A stretch of DNA of 64,000 bases from Paraplanobispora siamensis (GCF_016863175.1 NZ_BOOJ01000005.1:1-64000), one strand, 5' to 3'; shown: positions 50,742-61,276, counted from the stretch's first letter. Notes: generated from the letters alone by a model not told the origin. Made by a program: numbers and translations.

Positions 50742-51901
50742 TCCAGCGGGAGTCCCGTCTGGATCAGGAAACCGCCGCCGGGGCCCGGTCCTGCGGTGAA
50801 CCAGCCGCCGAGGGCGAGCGCCCGCTCCCGCATCCCGACCAGCCCGTGCCCGCCGGAGTCGTCGCCGGAGGGCCCCGGGCCGTTGTCGGCGATGCGCAGG
50901 ACCAGCATGTCGGGGCGGTAGGCCACCTCGATGGAGACCCGGGCCCCCGGAGCGTGGACGCGGACGTTGGTCAGCGCCTCCTGGACGATCCGGTAGGCCG
51001 AGACGTCCACGGCCTGCGGCGGCTGGACCGGCTCGCCGACCACGTCCAGGTCGACCTCGCCGTCGTGCTGCCCGATCAGCTCGGGAAGCCGCGCCAGCCC
51101 CGGTTGCGGCGCGGTCTCCGGAGCGTCCGGGATGTCGGCGCGGAGCACGCCGAGCAGGCGGCGCATCTCGGTGAGGGTGGACCGGGCGCTCGTCGCGATG
51201 TCGGCGAACTCCTGTTTCGCCCGCTCGTCGAGGCCGGGGATCGTGTAGGGCGCGGTCTCGGCCTGGACGGCGACCATCGAGATCGAGTGGGCCACGATGT
51301 CGTGCATCTCCCGGGCGATCCTGGCCCGCTCGGCCATCGCCGCCTGCTCCTTCAGGCTCTCCAGCCTGTCGGCTCTCACCTCCTCGACCTCTGTACGGCT
51401 CCGCCGTACGTCCGCCAGGAGCGCCGTCGCCGCGATCACGCCCAGCAGGGCGAGGGCCACGGCCCCCCATTCGCGCAGGTACTCGTACGACCAGAGGTAC
51501 ACGACGGCCGCGACGGCCGCCGCCAGGAGCGCGCCGACACCCGCCGTCAGGGTCCAGGCGGCCCTGCGACGGAGTGTGCGCAGGATCGTGTAGAAGGAGA
51601 GCACTCCCGAGATCGCGATGGCGACGGAGGGCATGCGCACATCCGCCAGCACCAGCCAGACCGCCCCCGTGAAGGTCAGTGCGACGGCCAGCCACGGCTG
51701 GGAGCGGCGGATCGCCAGCGGGGCGGTGGCCAGCACAGCGGGCGGCAGGGTGGTGATCGAGTGGCCTCCCGCGATGAGCTCCAGGCACGCGGCGACCGCG
51801 AGGAAGGCGGCGACGGCGGCGTCGGCGAGCGGTAATGAGGCGGGGCGCCCGACGCCGAGGGAGGCCAGCCGTTCCTCGGCCCGGCCCAGCTTGATGTCCA
51901 T
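50738..51901 (-). CDS. Two-component sensor histidine kinase
   Basis: The 387-aa protein starts at the ATG at 51901, supported by GGAGG 8 nt upstream; a GTG 13 codons earlier has no site. Hydrophobic segments fill about residues 25-150. REMHD with H200 is the HisKA_3 phospho-acceptor, and IVQEALTNVRVHA and GHGLVGMRERA belong to the ATPase domain. It forms an operon with the response regulator. The MerR gene lies 35 nt upstream on the same strand and may be part of the unit. Confidence 0.92.
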   Translation of the reverse strand: MDIKLGRAEERLASLGVGRPASLPLADAAVAAFLAVAACLELIAGGHSITTLPPAVLATAPLAIRRSQPWLAVALTFTGAVWLVLADVRMPSVAIAISGVLSFYTILRTLRRRAAWTLTAGVGALLAAAVAAVVYLWSYEYLREWGAVALALLGVIAATALLADVRRSRTEVEEVRADRLESLKEQAAMAERARIAREMHDIVAHSISMVAVQAETAPYTIPGLDERAKQEFADIATSARSTLTEMRRLLGVLRADIPDAPETAPQPGLARLPELIGQHDGEVDLDVVGEPVQPPQAVDVSAYRIVQEALTNVRVHAPGARVSIEVAYRPDMLVLRIADNGPGPSGDDSGGHGLVGMRERALALGGWFTAGPGPGGGFLIQTGLPLE

Positions 51902-51936
51902 GGGGGAATCCTCCGGCGTCGGTGAGTCCGCTGTCG

Positions 51937-52323
51937 TCACTCCTGGGAGCGATCTCGCAGGTGGCGGCCCGGCTCTGCGCGGCCCGGCTCTGCGCGGCCC
52001 TGGAGCAGGCGCAGGGCCTTCTCCTTCTCGAAGTCCAGCGCCCGGCGCGGAGCCTGCAGGCGGCCGATCCGCAGGCCGAGATCGCGTACGGCCTGCGCGA
52101 CCGCGGGCTCGCTCAGCACCCGCAGCGCGAAGGACAGCTCGCCGGGGGAGATGTCGAAGCGCCGTTCCAGCTCCACGCCCTGGGCCACGGCCGACAGCTC
52201 CTCGGGCCCGAACCGGCGGTGCGCCCCCTGCTCCCGGACAGGGGGGAGCAGGCCCAGCGATTCCCGGTAACGGAGCATTCTGGGAGACATGCCCAGCCGC
52301 TTGGCGGCCTCGGTAATCCGCAT
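51937..52323 (-). CDS. MerR-family transcriptional regulator
   Basis: The 128-aa protein begins with the MerR winged helix-turn-helix (MRITEAAKRLGMSPRMLRYRES, given here from residues 1-20 onward in part). A short coiled-coil-like region follows. No C-terminal effector domain or cysteine cluster is seen, so the signal is unknown. A 15-bp direct repeat near its end encodes two copies of GRAEP. The start follows a TAAGAT hexamer by 7 nt (leaderless). It is divergent from ahcY and could regulate it or the downstream kinase operon. Confidence 0.85.
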   Translation of the reverse strand: MRITEAAKRLGMSPRMLRYRESLGLLPPVREQGAHRRFGPEELSAVAQGVELERRFDISPGELSFALRVLSEPAVAQAVRDLGLRIGRLQAPRRALDFEKEKALRLLQGRAEPGRAEPGRHLRDRSQE

Positions 52324-52330
52324 TCTGACA

Positions 52331-52336
52331 ATCTTA
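52331..52336 (-). promoter_or_regulatory. Candidate -10 (TAAGAT on minus), leaderless start of merR-type gene
   Basis: TAAGAT on the minus strand ends 7 nt before the ATG at 52323. Confidence 0.5.
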
Positions 52337-52382
52337 TGTCACTTTACCCCTCCTCGCGGTGCGTCCGCCCTCCGGCCGCGTT

Positions 52383-52388
52383 TAGACT
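52383..52388 (+). promoter_or_regulatory. Candidate -10 (TAGACT) of ahcY
   Basis: TAGACT lies 35 nt before the ahcY ATG, leaving a short 5' leader with a GAGGGG ribosome binding site. The leader is too short for a SAM- or SAH-sensing riboswitch. Confidence 0.4.
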
Positions 52389-52423
52389 CGCAGGCGTTGA
52401 CTTTCCGGTAGAGGGGTAACCAC

Positions 52424-53851
<1,428 letters not shown>

Positions 53852-53900
53852 GTCACCGGGCCACCGATACCGGGTCACCGAGCCGGATCGTTCAGCCTGA

Positions 53901-53928
53901 AAGGCCCCCGCGCGAGCGCGGGGGCCTT
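53901..53928 (+). terminator. Terminator hairpin after ahcY
   Basis: AAGGCCCCCGCGC (53901-53913) is the exact complement of GCGCGGGGGCCTT (53916-53928). The 13-bp inverted repeat is perfect, with only 2 nt between arms so the loop would open by one or two pairs. There is no T-tract beyond the final TT. Confidence 0.75.
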
Positions 53929-53944
53929 CGCGGATCAAGGGGAG

Positions 53945-55192
53945 ATGTTGGACAGCGCGCTGGTGGAGTCCGGGGAACGGCGGATCGGCTGGGCGGCGCG
54001 GGCGATGCCCGTGCTCACCGCGATCGGGGCCCGGTTCGCGGCCGAGCGGCCGCTGGAGGGGCTGCGCGTGGCCGCGTGCCTGCACGTCACCGCCGAGACC
54101 GCGGTGCTCATGGGCGCGCTGAAGGCCGGCGGGGCCGAGATCGCGCTGGCCGCCTCCAACCCGCTGTCCACCCAGGACGACGTGGCCGCCGCGCTGGCCG
54201 ACTACGGGATCGCGGTCCACGCCCGGGCCGGGGTCGACCGGGACGCCTACTACCGGCACATCCACCAGGCGCTCGACATCGCCCCGGCCGTCGTCCTCGA
54301 CGACGGCTGCGACCTGGTGAACATCCTGCACACCGAGCGGACCGAACTGCTCGACGGGGTCCTCGGGGGCTGCGAGGAGACCACGACCGGCATCATCCGC
54401 CTGCGGCAGATGGCCGCCGAGGAGGCCCTGCGCTTCCCGATGGTCGCGGTCAACGACACCAGGACCAAGCGGATGTTCGACAACCGGTACGGCACCGGCC
54501 AGTCCACGGTCGACGGCATCATGCGCGCCACCAACACCCTGCTGGCGGGCAAGACGGTGGTGGTCGCGGGCTTCGGCTACTGCGGCAGAGGCGTGGCCGA
54601 GCGGGCCAGGGGGCTGGGCGCCCGGGTGGTGGTCACCGAGATCGACCCGGTCAAGGCGCTGGACGCCTCGCTGCAGGGCTACGACGTGCGGCCGATGGCC
54701 GGTGCGGCCCGGGAGGGGGACGTGTTCGTCACGGTCACCGGGAACCGCGACGTGATCAGGGGCGAGCACCTGGCCGTGATGAAGGACGGCGCGATCCTGG
54801 CCAACGCCGGTCACTTCGACGTCGAGATCGACGTGCGCGCCCTGGACGAGCTGGCGCAGGCCGTGCACCGCGGGGTCCGCCCGAACACCGACGAGTACGT
54901 CCTGGCCGACGGCCGCAGGCTCCTGCTGCTGGCCGAGGGCCGCCTGGTCAACCTGACGGCCGCCGAGGGCCACCCGGCGGCGGTGATGGACATGTCCTTC
55001 TCCGCCCAGGCGCTCGCGGTCGCCTGGCTGGTCCGGGAACGGCCGTCGGGGCTGGAGCCCGGGGTCTACGACGTCCCCGAGGAGGTGGACGTCGAGGTGG
55101 CCCGCCTGAAGCTGGCCGCCGCCGGGATCGAGGTGGACGACCTGACCCCCGAGCAGGAACGCTATCTGCACTCCTGGCGGGCGGGTTCCTGA
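53945..55192 (+). CDS. Second adenosylhomocysteinase homologue, short archaeal-type form
   Basis: The 415-aa protein lies 93 nt after ahcY. Catalytic residues are present: [25 protein letters not shown] (Lys and Asp) and NAD-binding GFGYCG (209-214). It lacks the roughly 40-60-residue insert and the C-terminal HYRY of the long form and ends YLHSW, as archaeal enzymes do. Some archaeal relatives prefer S-inosylhomocysteine. Substrate may therefore differ from AhcY. AAGGGGAG abuts the ATG at 53945, so the true start could be slightly later. Probably active; role inferred. Confidence 0.85.
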   Translation: MLDSALVESGERRIGWAARAMPVLTAIGARFAAERPLEGLRVAACLHVTAETAVLMGALKAGGAEIALAASNPLSTQDDVAAALADYGIAVHARAGVDRDAYYRHIHQALDIAPAVVLDDGCDLVNILHTERTELLDGVLGGCEETTTGIIRLRQMAAEEALRFPMVAVNDTRTKRMFDNRYGTGQSTVDGIMRATNTLLAGKTVVVAGFGYCGRGVAERARGLGARVVVTEIDPVKALDASLQGYDVRPMAGAAREGDVFVTVTGNRDVIRGEHLAVMKDGAILANAGHFDVEIDVRALDELAQAVHRGVRPNTDEYVLADGRRLLLLAEGRLVNLTAAEGHPAAVMDMSFSAQALAVAWLVRERPSGLEPGVYDVPEEVDVEVARLKLAAAGIEVDDLTPEQERYLHSWRAGS

Positions 55193-55246
55193 CGCGCGCT
55201 CCTGAGCGGGCCGGAGGCCCCGAGGCCGTCACAGCATGCTCCGGGA

Positions 55247-55294
55247 CCGTACGGCGTGCTTCCGACCGTACGGCGTGCTTCCGGGACCGTACGG
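55247..55294. repeat. Three copies of palindrome CCGTACGG
   Basis: CCGTACGG occurs at 55247-55254, 55266-55273 and 55287-55294 inside a longer direct repeat (GACCGTACGGCGTGCTTC type, spacing 19 and 21 bp). It lies between the convergent adenosylhomocysteinase homologue and DUF305 genes. Confidence 0.7.
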
Positions 55295-55340
55295 CGGACT
55301 GAGGGGCACGCCCGGGGTCCCCGAAGTCACGTCCGGCGGG

Positions 55341-55985
55341 TCACATCCCCTCCTGCATGGCGAGCATGCGGCGGATCTCGGCGCTCTGGGTCGAGGTGAC
55401 GTCGGCGGCGAGCTCCTGGATCGTGATGTGGGAACCGCCGATGAAGACCCGCTGGGACATCGCGATCGCGCCCTGATGGTGGGCGATCATCAGCTGGAGG
55501 AAGAGCCGGTCGAACTCCTCGCCCGAGGCGGCCTTCAGAGACTCCATCTGCTCGGGCGTGGCCATGCCGGGCATGCCCTCGTGGTGGGCGTGGTGGTCGG
55601 GCACCCGCTGCCCCTGCTGCTGCAGCCAGGTGGTCATGAACTGGATCTCCGGCCCCTGGGCGTCCCGGATGCGCGAGGCGAGGCCCTTCAGCGTGGCCGA
55701 CCGGGCGCGGGAGGGGGCCAGGACCGCCATGTCGAGGGCCTGCCGGTGGTGGACGATCATGTCCTGGACGTACTTGACGTCCACGGCGTTGGCGGAGGGG
55801 GCGGCCACGATGGTCGCGGCCTCGCTCGGGCTGATCGTCCTGGCCGCCTCGCCGGGCCGGCCGGGTACGACGATGGGGGCGGTCGACCTGGCGGAGGGGG
55901 GCGACTCGGCCTGGGCGCTGCAGGCCGAGAGGAGGGCGACGAGGGACAGGACGGAGATGGCCACGGGGATCGGCGCGGCGCGCAC
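55341..55985 (-). CDS. DUF305 lipoprotein
   Basis: The 214-aa protein starts at the GTG at 55985, which has AAGGAGG 4 nt upstream. A lipoprotein signal ends in LSAC (lipobox, Cys near residue 21). The DUF305 domain contains two His-rich helices, DMIVHHRQALDMA and LMIAHHQGAIAMS, plus HHAHHEGMPGM between them. These His/Met-rich motifs suggest metal (perhaps copper) binding outside the membrane; that is inference. It is divergent from the LVIVD protein. Confidence 0.85.
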   Translation of the reverse strand: MRAAPIPVAISVLSLVALLSACSAQAESPPSARSTAPIVVPGRPGEAARTISPSEAATIVAAPSANAVDVKYVQDMIVHHRQALDMAVLAPSRARSATLKGLASRIRDAQGPEIQFMTTWLQQQGQRVPDHHAHHEGMPGMATPEQMESLKAASGEEFDRLFLQLMIAHHQGAIAMSQRVFIGGSHITIQELAADVTSTQSAEIRRMLAMQEGM

Positions 55986-56251
55986 CCGGCCTCCTTCACG
56001 GGAAAGGGTTCGTGCCTGGCAACCTAACCCGCGGTGATCCGCCGGGTAAAGACAGCGTTCCCGCCGCCTGTCGTACGGTTCAGGCGGGATGGGGTGACAG
56101 GACGCTACACGGTACAACTGCGGATTGTCAGGGTAAAGATGTCAAAGTAGATGTTTCTCCTTACACGGTGCCGTCTGGCCGATCTGACTGTCCGGGCTGA
56201 CAATTTGGATCATTTCCGTGTGCCCTCATCTGCTCTGCCAGGAGGTCCCGA
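55986..56251. other. Divergent promoter region of the DUF305 and LVIVD genes
   Basis: This 266-bp gap is less GC-rich in its right half (about 56100-56225), as expected for promoters of two divergent exported proteins. I could not assign a convincing -35/-10 pair. The GGAGG at 56241-56245 is the ribosome binding site of the plus-strand gene. Confidence 0.4.
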
Positions 56252-57643
56252 GTGCTCACACCCCGAAGAATCGGCCGGACCTTAATAGTCGCGGCGGCCG
56301 CCGCGGTCCTGCTCGCGCCGGCGACCCCGGCCCAGGCCGCGGACATCCCGCCGAACGACCAGATCGTCACGAGCCCCAACGTCTCCCACGTGACCACGGT
56401 GCCCAAGCCCGACGGGCTGACGACCACCATCAACACCGACATCGCCTTCCAGGACGGCTACGCCTACGTCGGCAACTACGGCGGTTTCGCCATCTACGAC
56501 GTCCGCAAGCCGAAGGAGGCCAAGGTCGTCGGCACCGTCGTCTGCCCGGGTTCGCAGATGGACGTCTCGGTCTACGGCAACCTGCTGTTCAGCGCCGTGG
56601 ACTCCTCCCGCAACAACGACTCCTGTGAGAGCACCGCGCAGCCCGCGTCGGTCAAGGAGTCGTGGGAGGGCGTGCGGATCTTCGACATCAGCGACAAGAC
56701 CAACCCCAAGTACATCAAGTCCGTCGAGACCAACTGCGGTTCGCACACCCTGACCCTGGTCCCGGGCAAGGGTTCGGACCGGCGGCGCAACGTCTACCTG
56801 TACGTCTCCTCCTACAACCCGAACGCGACCTTCCCCGACTGCCAGCCGCCGCATGACAAGATCTCCGTCATCAAGGTCCCGCTGAGGAACCCGGCGGAGG
56901 CGGCCGTCGCGGCCACTCCGGTGATCTTCCCCGACGGCGGCAACGAGACCCAGCCGGGCCTGCTGCTGCCCACCAGCGGCTGCCACGACATCACCGTCTA
57001 CGCCGAGAAGAACATCGCCGCGGGCGCCTGCATGGGCGACGGCGTGCTCTTCGACATCTCCGACCGCCTGAACCCGAAGGTGACCGCCCGGGTCACCGAC
57101 CCGAACTTCGCGTTCTGGCACTCGGCGACGTTCAACAACTCGGCCACCAAGGTCGTCTTCACCGACGAGCTCGGCGGCGGCAGCGGTGCCACCTGCAACG
57201 AGGCCACCGGCCCGAACAGGGGCGCCGACGCCATCTACGACATCGTCAAGGGCAAGCTCGTCTTCAAGAGCTACTTCAAGATCCCGCGCTACCAGGCGGA
57301 CAACGAGAACTGTGTGGCCCACAACGGCTCGCTGATCCCGGTCAAGGGCAAGGACATCATGGTCCAGGCCTGGTACCAGGGCGGCATCTCGATCTGGGAC
57401 TTCACCGACTCGTCCAAGCCGAAGGAGATCGGCTACTTCGAGCGCGGCCCGGAGAGCCTGCCCGGCGGAGGCGGCATCTGGTCGGCCTACTACTACAACG
57501 GCTACATCTACGGCAGCGACTTCCACAAGGGATTCGACGTCGTGAAGATCAACGACCGCCGCACCGACCCGGCCCGGCACGTCCGCGTGGACCGGCTGAA
57601 CGTGCAGACCCAGGAGTCCTACCACGGCCACCACGGCTGGTGA
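56252..57643 (+). CDS. Secreted LVIVD-repeat (beta-propeller-like) protein
   Basis: The 463-aa protein has a signal peptide (basic start, hydrophobic core about 10-22, cleavage after AQA near residue 30). The mature part contains LVIVD-type repeats such as GYAYVGNYGGFAIYDVRKP and GVRIFDISDKTNP and GGISIWDFTDSSKP, which probably form a beta-propeller. Paired cysteines and a final HGHHGW are notable. The family's function is unknown. GGAGG lies 6 nt before the GTG. Confidence 0.88.
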   Translation: MLTPRRIGRTLIVAAAAAVLLAPATPAQAADIPPNDQIVTSPNVSHVTTVPKPDGLTTTINTDIAFQDGYAYVGNYGGFAIYDVRKPKEAKVVGTVVCPGSQMDVSVYGNLLFSAVDSSRNNDSCESTAQPASVKESWEGVRIFDISDKTNPKYIKSVETNCGSHTLTLVPGKGSDRRRNVYLYVSSYNPNATFPDCQPPHDKISVIKVPLRNPAEAAVAATPVIFPDGGNETQPGLLLPTSGCHDITVYAEKNIAAGACMGDGVLFDISDRLNPKVTARVTDPNFAFWHSATFNNSATKVVFTDELGGGSGATCNEATGPNRGADAIYDIVKGKLVFKSYFKIPRYQADNENCVAHNGSLIPVKGKDIMVQAWYQGGISIWDFTDSSKPKEIGYFERGPESLPGGGGIWSAYYYNGYIYGSDFHKGFDVVKINDRRTDPARHVRVDRLNVQTQESYHGHHGW

Positions 57644-57669
57644 CCCCTGAGGAGCGGTAGACCCTGACA

Positions 57670-57704
57670 GAAGGGGGCGGCGGGACCCACCCGCCGCCCC
57701 CTTC
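57670..57704. terminator. Bidirectional terminator hairpin
   Basis: The 15-nt arms 57670-57684 and 57690-57704 are exact complements with a 5-nt loop. The right arm begins CCCGCCG and ends CCCTTC. It lies between convergent genes (LVIVD protein and RDD protein) and could stop both. Confidence 0.8.
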
Positions 57705-57718
57705 GCGTGTGCGGGGTC

Positions 57719-58633
57719 TCAGACCGGAGGGGCGAAGCCGCCGGGAGTGGGGCCGGCGCCGTACGACGGAGCCGCGGGGGCGGGGACGGGGGAGCCGCCG
57801 TACGGCTGCGCGGGCTGGGGGACGGCGCCGTACGGCTGCGCGGGCAGGTGGGGGTGTCCCGTCGCGTGGGCGGCCTGCCGGGCGGCGGCGCGGCGCATCA
57901 GCCGGTCCAGGTGGCGGCGGCGCCGTTCGGCCAGGACCGCGGAGAGGTAGGCGTACGGCGGCACGCCGGGCGGCGGGGGCGGGGAGACGTAGGAGGCGGT
58001 CTGGGCCGCGATGCGCGTGCCCATCTCCTGCTGCACGGCCGGGGACAGGTCCTGCAGGCGGGTGAGGTACTGCCGGGCGGTGTGGATGAGCTCGTCCGGC
58101 AGCTGGGACAGCTCCAGCGTCGCCGCCCACCCGGCCAGCTGCGGGGGCATCTGCGGCGGCGGGCCCGCGTTGCGCGGACCGCGCTCGGAGATCACCATCG
58201 TCCCGGCGAAGATGTCGCCGAGGCGCTTGCCCTTGGGGGAGATGAGCGAGCAGATGACGGCCGGGCCGCCGCTGAGCGCGTAGATCTCGACGAAGCCCGT
58301 CAGGCCGCGGAAGAGCGCCTGCCGGAACAGCTCGGGACCGCCGTCGTCGCTGACCACCCGCAGCCCGAGGGCGAGCTTGCCCAGGGTGCGGCCCCGGGTC
58401 AGCGTCTCCATCAGCACGGGATAGGCCACGAGCACCAGCACCATGAACAGGATCACGAACGCCTCGGCCAGGGAGGAGTCCAGCACCGTGGTCGTGTTCG
58501 AGATCAGCAGGAGGGCGCCGATGATCGCCACTGCCTGCACGAGGAAGTCGATCAGGAAAGCGGCCACCCGGACCGGGAGCTGCGCGGTCTGAACATCGAC
58601 GACGATCGCATCACCGGTTACCAGATCGGACAC
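57719..58633 (-). CDS. RDD-family membrane protein
   Basis: The protein is 304 aa. I chose the GTG at 58633 because a TAGGGT hexamer ends 7 nt before it (leaderless); a longer ATG start at 58720 would run through the divergent gene's start. The RDD domain begins VQTAQLPVRVAAFLIDFLVQ, with three or four membrane segments over residues about 20-150. The C-terminal half is cytoplasmic and Pro/Tyr/Ala-rich with PYGAVPQPAQPYG repeats. RDD proteins are often encoded beside SpoIIM proteins, as here. Function unknown. Confidence 0.82.
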   Translation of the reverse strand: MSDLVTGDAIVVDVQTAQLPVRVAAFLIDFLVQAVAIIGALLLISNTTTVLDSSLAEAFVILFMVLVLVAYPVLMETLTRGRTLGKLALGLRVVSDDGGPELFRQALFRGLTGFVEIYALSGGPAVICSLISPKGKRLGDIFAGTMVISERGPRNAGPPPQMPPQLAGWAATLELSQLPDELIHTARQYLTRLQDLSPAVQQEMGTRIAAQTASYVSPPPPPGVPPYAYLSAVLAERRRRHLDRLMRRAAARQAAHATGHPHLPAQPYGAVPQPAQPYGGSPVPAPAAPSYGAGPTPGGFAPPV

Positions 58634-58640
58634 ATCATCG

Positions 58641-58646
58641 ACCCTA
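58641..58646 (-). promoter_or_regulatory. Candidate -10 (TAGGGT on minus), leaderless start
   Basis: TAGGGT on the minus strand ends 7 nt before the RDD GTG at 58633. Confidence 0.5.
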
Positions 58647-58700
58647 CCGTCCGGCACCGGCTGCACGGATGCCGCGTGGCGGTTTCCGGGGCGCGGACAA

Positions 58701-58706
58701 TAGGCT
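58701..58706 (+). promoter_or_regulatory. Candidate -10 (TAGGCT), leaderless start
   Basis: TAGGCT ends 6 nt before the GTG at 58713 of the SpoIIM-like gene. The two divergent promoters are only about 55 bp apart. Confidence 0.5.
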
Positions 58707-58712
58707 CGGAAT

Positions 58713-59705
58713 GTGGACATCGATGCCTTCGTGACCGCCCACCAGCCGACGTGGGACCGTCTTGATCAGCTGGTGAAGCGCCGCCGCCATCTCAGCGGGG
58801 CGGAGGTCGACGAACTGGTCGAGCTGTACGAGCGGGTCGCCACGCACCTGTCCATCGCGCGCTCGTCGTCCCGTGACGGGCTGCTGGTCGGCCGGCTGGC
58901 CTCCCTGGTGGCCCGGGCCCGCTCGGCCGTCACCGGGGCGCACGCCCCCCTCTGGCGGGAGGTCGTCCGGTTCTGGACGGTCTCCTTCCCGGTCGTCGCC
59001 TACCGGTCCTGGCGCTGGTGGCTGGGCGCGACCCTCGCCTCGACGGCGATCGCCGTGATCGCCGGGGTGTGGGTGGCGAGCAGCCCCGAGGTCCAGGCGA
59101 GCCTGGGCACCCCCGAGGAGATCCGGCAGCTCGTCGAGCACGACTTCGCCGACTACTACAGCGAGAACCCCGCGGGCTCCTTCGCCGCGCACGTCTGGCT
59201 GAACAACGCCTGGGTCGCGGCGCAGTGCATCGCGTTCTCGATCCTGCTGGGCATCCCGATCCTGTACGTCCTGCTGCAGAACGCGCTCAACGTCGGTGTC
59301 CTGGGCGGCCTGATGGCCTCGGCGGGCAAGAGCGACATCTTCTTCGGCCTGATCACCCCGCACGGCCTGCTGGAGCTCACGGCGGTCTTCCTCGCGGCGG
59401 GGGCCGGCCTGAAGCTGGGCTGGACCGTGATCGACCCCGGACCCCGCCCGCGCGGCCAGGCGCTGGCCGAGCAGGGACGCGCGATCGTCAGCGTGGCGCT
59501 GGGCCTGGTCGTCGTCCTGCTCGTCTCCGGCCTGATCGAGGCGCTGGTCACCCCGTCCCCGCTGCCGACCTGGGCGCGCATCGGCATCGGAGTGCTGGCC
59601 GAGGCCGTCTTCCTGACCTATGTCGTGTACTTCGGCCGCCGGGCGGCCGCGGCCGGCGAGACCGGTGACGTCGAGCGCGCCCCGGACGTCGTCCCGGCCG
59701 CCTGA
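58713..59705 (+). CDS. Stage II sporulation protein M family membrane protein
   Basis: The 330-aa protein has a soluble N-terminal helical region (about 1-95) and at least five membrane segments, with FFGLITPHGLLELTAVFLAAGAG (positions about 207-229) as the SpoIIM signature. In Bacillus SpoIIM is part of the engulfment machinery; in actinomycetes the gene is common in this RDD/DUF58/MoxR neighbourhood and its role is unproven. Confidence 0.9.
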   Translation: MDIDAFVTAHQPTWDRLDQLVKRRRHLSGAEVDELVELYERVATHLSIARSSSRDGLLVGRLASLVARARSAVTGAHAPLWREVVRFWTVSFPVVAYRSWRWWLGATLASTAIAVIAGVWVASSPEVQASLGTPEEIRQLVEHDFADYYSENPAGSFAAHVWLNNAWVAAQCIAFSILLGIPILYVLLQNALNVGVLGGLMASAGKSDIFFGLITPHGLLELTAVFLAAGAGLKLGWTVIDPGPRPRGQALAEQGRAIVSVALGLVVVLLVSGLIEALVTPSPLPTWARIGIGVLAEAVFLTYVVYFGRRAAAAGETGDVERAPDVVPAA

Positions 59706-59785
59706 TGCCCCTGGTGTGATTTGTCTATTTCGTGAGGTCGCTCGGCTAAAGTCGTTCCACGCTTTCCCCGACCGTGGAGCCCTCC

Positions 59786-61276
59786 GTGACCACCGCTCTG
59801 CGCGCCGCCCTCGCCTTCGCCCTGCTCGCCGGCTTCTACGTGCTGGTGGGGGCCATCCTGGCGGCGGCCGTACTGTTCGACTTCTGGCTGTTCTTCGTCG
59901 ACTTCCACGCCGGCGGGCTGAAGGTCGCGGTCCTGCTGACCTTCGCCGCCGGTGCGCTCGTACGGGCCCTGTGGGTGGCCCGCAGCAGGAGCGGGGAAGG
60001 CGACGAGCCCGGCGTGGCCGTCACCCGGGAGCACGAGCCCGAGCTGTGGCGGACGGTCGAGGAGCTCGCCGCGCGCGTGCGGACCGGCGCCCCCGACGAG
60101 ATCCGCCTCGTCGCGGAGGTGAACGCCGCGGTCTCCGAGGACACCCGGTTCCTGGGGCTGCGGGCGACCCGGCGCCGCATGTACATCGGCCTGCCGCTGG
60201 TCGAGACCCTCACGGTCGACGAGATGCGCGCGGTGCTGGGGCACGAGCTGGGCCACTACAGCGGGGCGCACACCCGCCTCGGCGCGCCCGTCTACCGGGG
60301 CAGGACGGCGCTGATCGCGACCGTCCGGGGGCTGGACAACCACCCGATCGTCCAGCGGCTGTTCTCCTGGTACGCCAAGCTCTACCTGCGCATCTCGCAG
60401 GCCGTCTCCCGCCGCCAGGAGCTGGAGGCCGACGAGTTCGCGGTGGCGATCGCGGGCCGGGAGGCCGCGGCCGGAGCGCTGCGCAAGGTCCACGCCACGG
60501 CGCTGGCCTGGGAGCTGTTCGCGGAGGACTATCTGACGCTCACCGGGACCGGCGGCAACCGTCCCGCCCGGGTGCTGGAAGGCTTCCGCGCGCTGCTGGG
60601 CGACCCGGCCCGGCAGGCCGAGGTCGCCAGGGCGAGCGAGCGGCCCGAGGAGACCTCGCCCTACGACTCCCATCCCGGTCTGGCCGAGCGGCTCGCGGCG
60701 ATCGCCCTGCTGCCGGAGCCGGGACACCGGCCCGACCGCCGGCCGGCGACCGCGCTCCTGGCCGATCCGGAGCGCGCCGCGGCCGCCGTGGAGCAGACCG
60801 TCTGGAGCCCCGAGGCGCTGTCCGGCCTGCGGCCGGTGCCCTGGGAGGAGCTGGTCGAGCGCGGGATGTACGCCGTCCGCAACGGTGAGGCGCTGCACGA
60901 CCTGGCCGCCGCCGGCCAGCGGGTCATGGGGGCCCCGCGGCCCTACCTGGACGCCGCCTTCGAGGCGCTGGCCCGCGGCCGGCACGCCGACCTGGAGGCC
61001 GAGCTGCTGCGGCTCGGCTGGAACCGCTCGGACACGCTGCTGGCGGGCGTGCTGGGACAGGCGCTGGAGGCCGTGCTGGTCCAGCACGGGCAGGCCCGGT
61101 GGACGCTCTCCTGGTCCGGCCCGGCCCGGCTGCTGTTCGACGACGGCGAGGAGGTCCTGGTGAAGGAGTACGCGGCCAAGGTCGTCGCCGACCCCCTGGG
61201 CGTGCCGGGCATGCGGCAGTGGCTGGCCGGCCTGGGCGTGGCCCCCGACTACGTCCCCGTCCCCGCCCCCGCCTGA
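59786..61276 (+). CDS. M48-family membrane metallopeptidase
   Basis: The 496-aa protein starts at the GTG at 59786, supported by GGAG 6 nt upstream; another GTG at 59774 lacks a site. Two membrane helices lie at about 5-35 and 45-65. The zinc site HELGH (in VLGHELGHYSGAH) and the third ligand region ELEADEFAV identify an M48/HtpX-like protease with its active site on the cytoplasmic side. The C-terminal about 180 residues are an additional domain with no recognised motif. Substrate unknown. TAAAGT at 59747-59752 may be its -10. Confidence 0.92.
   Translation: MTTALRAALAFALLAGFYVLVGAILAAAVLFDFWLFFVDFHAGGLKVAVLLTFAAGALVRALWVARSRSGEGDEPGVAVTREHEPELWRTVEELAARVRTGAPDEIRLVAEVNAAVSEDTRFLGLRATRRRMYIGLPLVETLTVDEMRAVLGHELGHYSGAHTRLGAPVYRGRTALIATVRGLDNHPIVQRLFSWYAKLYLRISQAVSRRQELEADEFAVAIAGREAAAGALRKVHATALAWELFAEDYLTLTGTGGNRPARVLEGFRALLGDPARQAEVARASERPEETSPYDSHPGLAERLAAIALLPEPGHRPDRRPATALLADPERAAAAVEQTVWSPEALSGLRPVPWEELVERGMYAVRNGEALHDLAAAGQRVMGAPRPYLDAAFEALARGRHADLEAELLRLGWNRSDTLLAGVLGQALEAVLVQHGQARWTLSWSGPARLLFDDGEEVLVKEYAAKVVADPLGVPGMRQWLAGLGVAPDYVPVPAPA

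Noticed and set aside
52324-52423. Riboswitch (SAM or SAH type) before ahcY
   Set aside because: The gap is only 100 bp and also holds the merR-type promoter; the likely leader is about 30 nt, too short for these aptamers.
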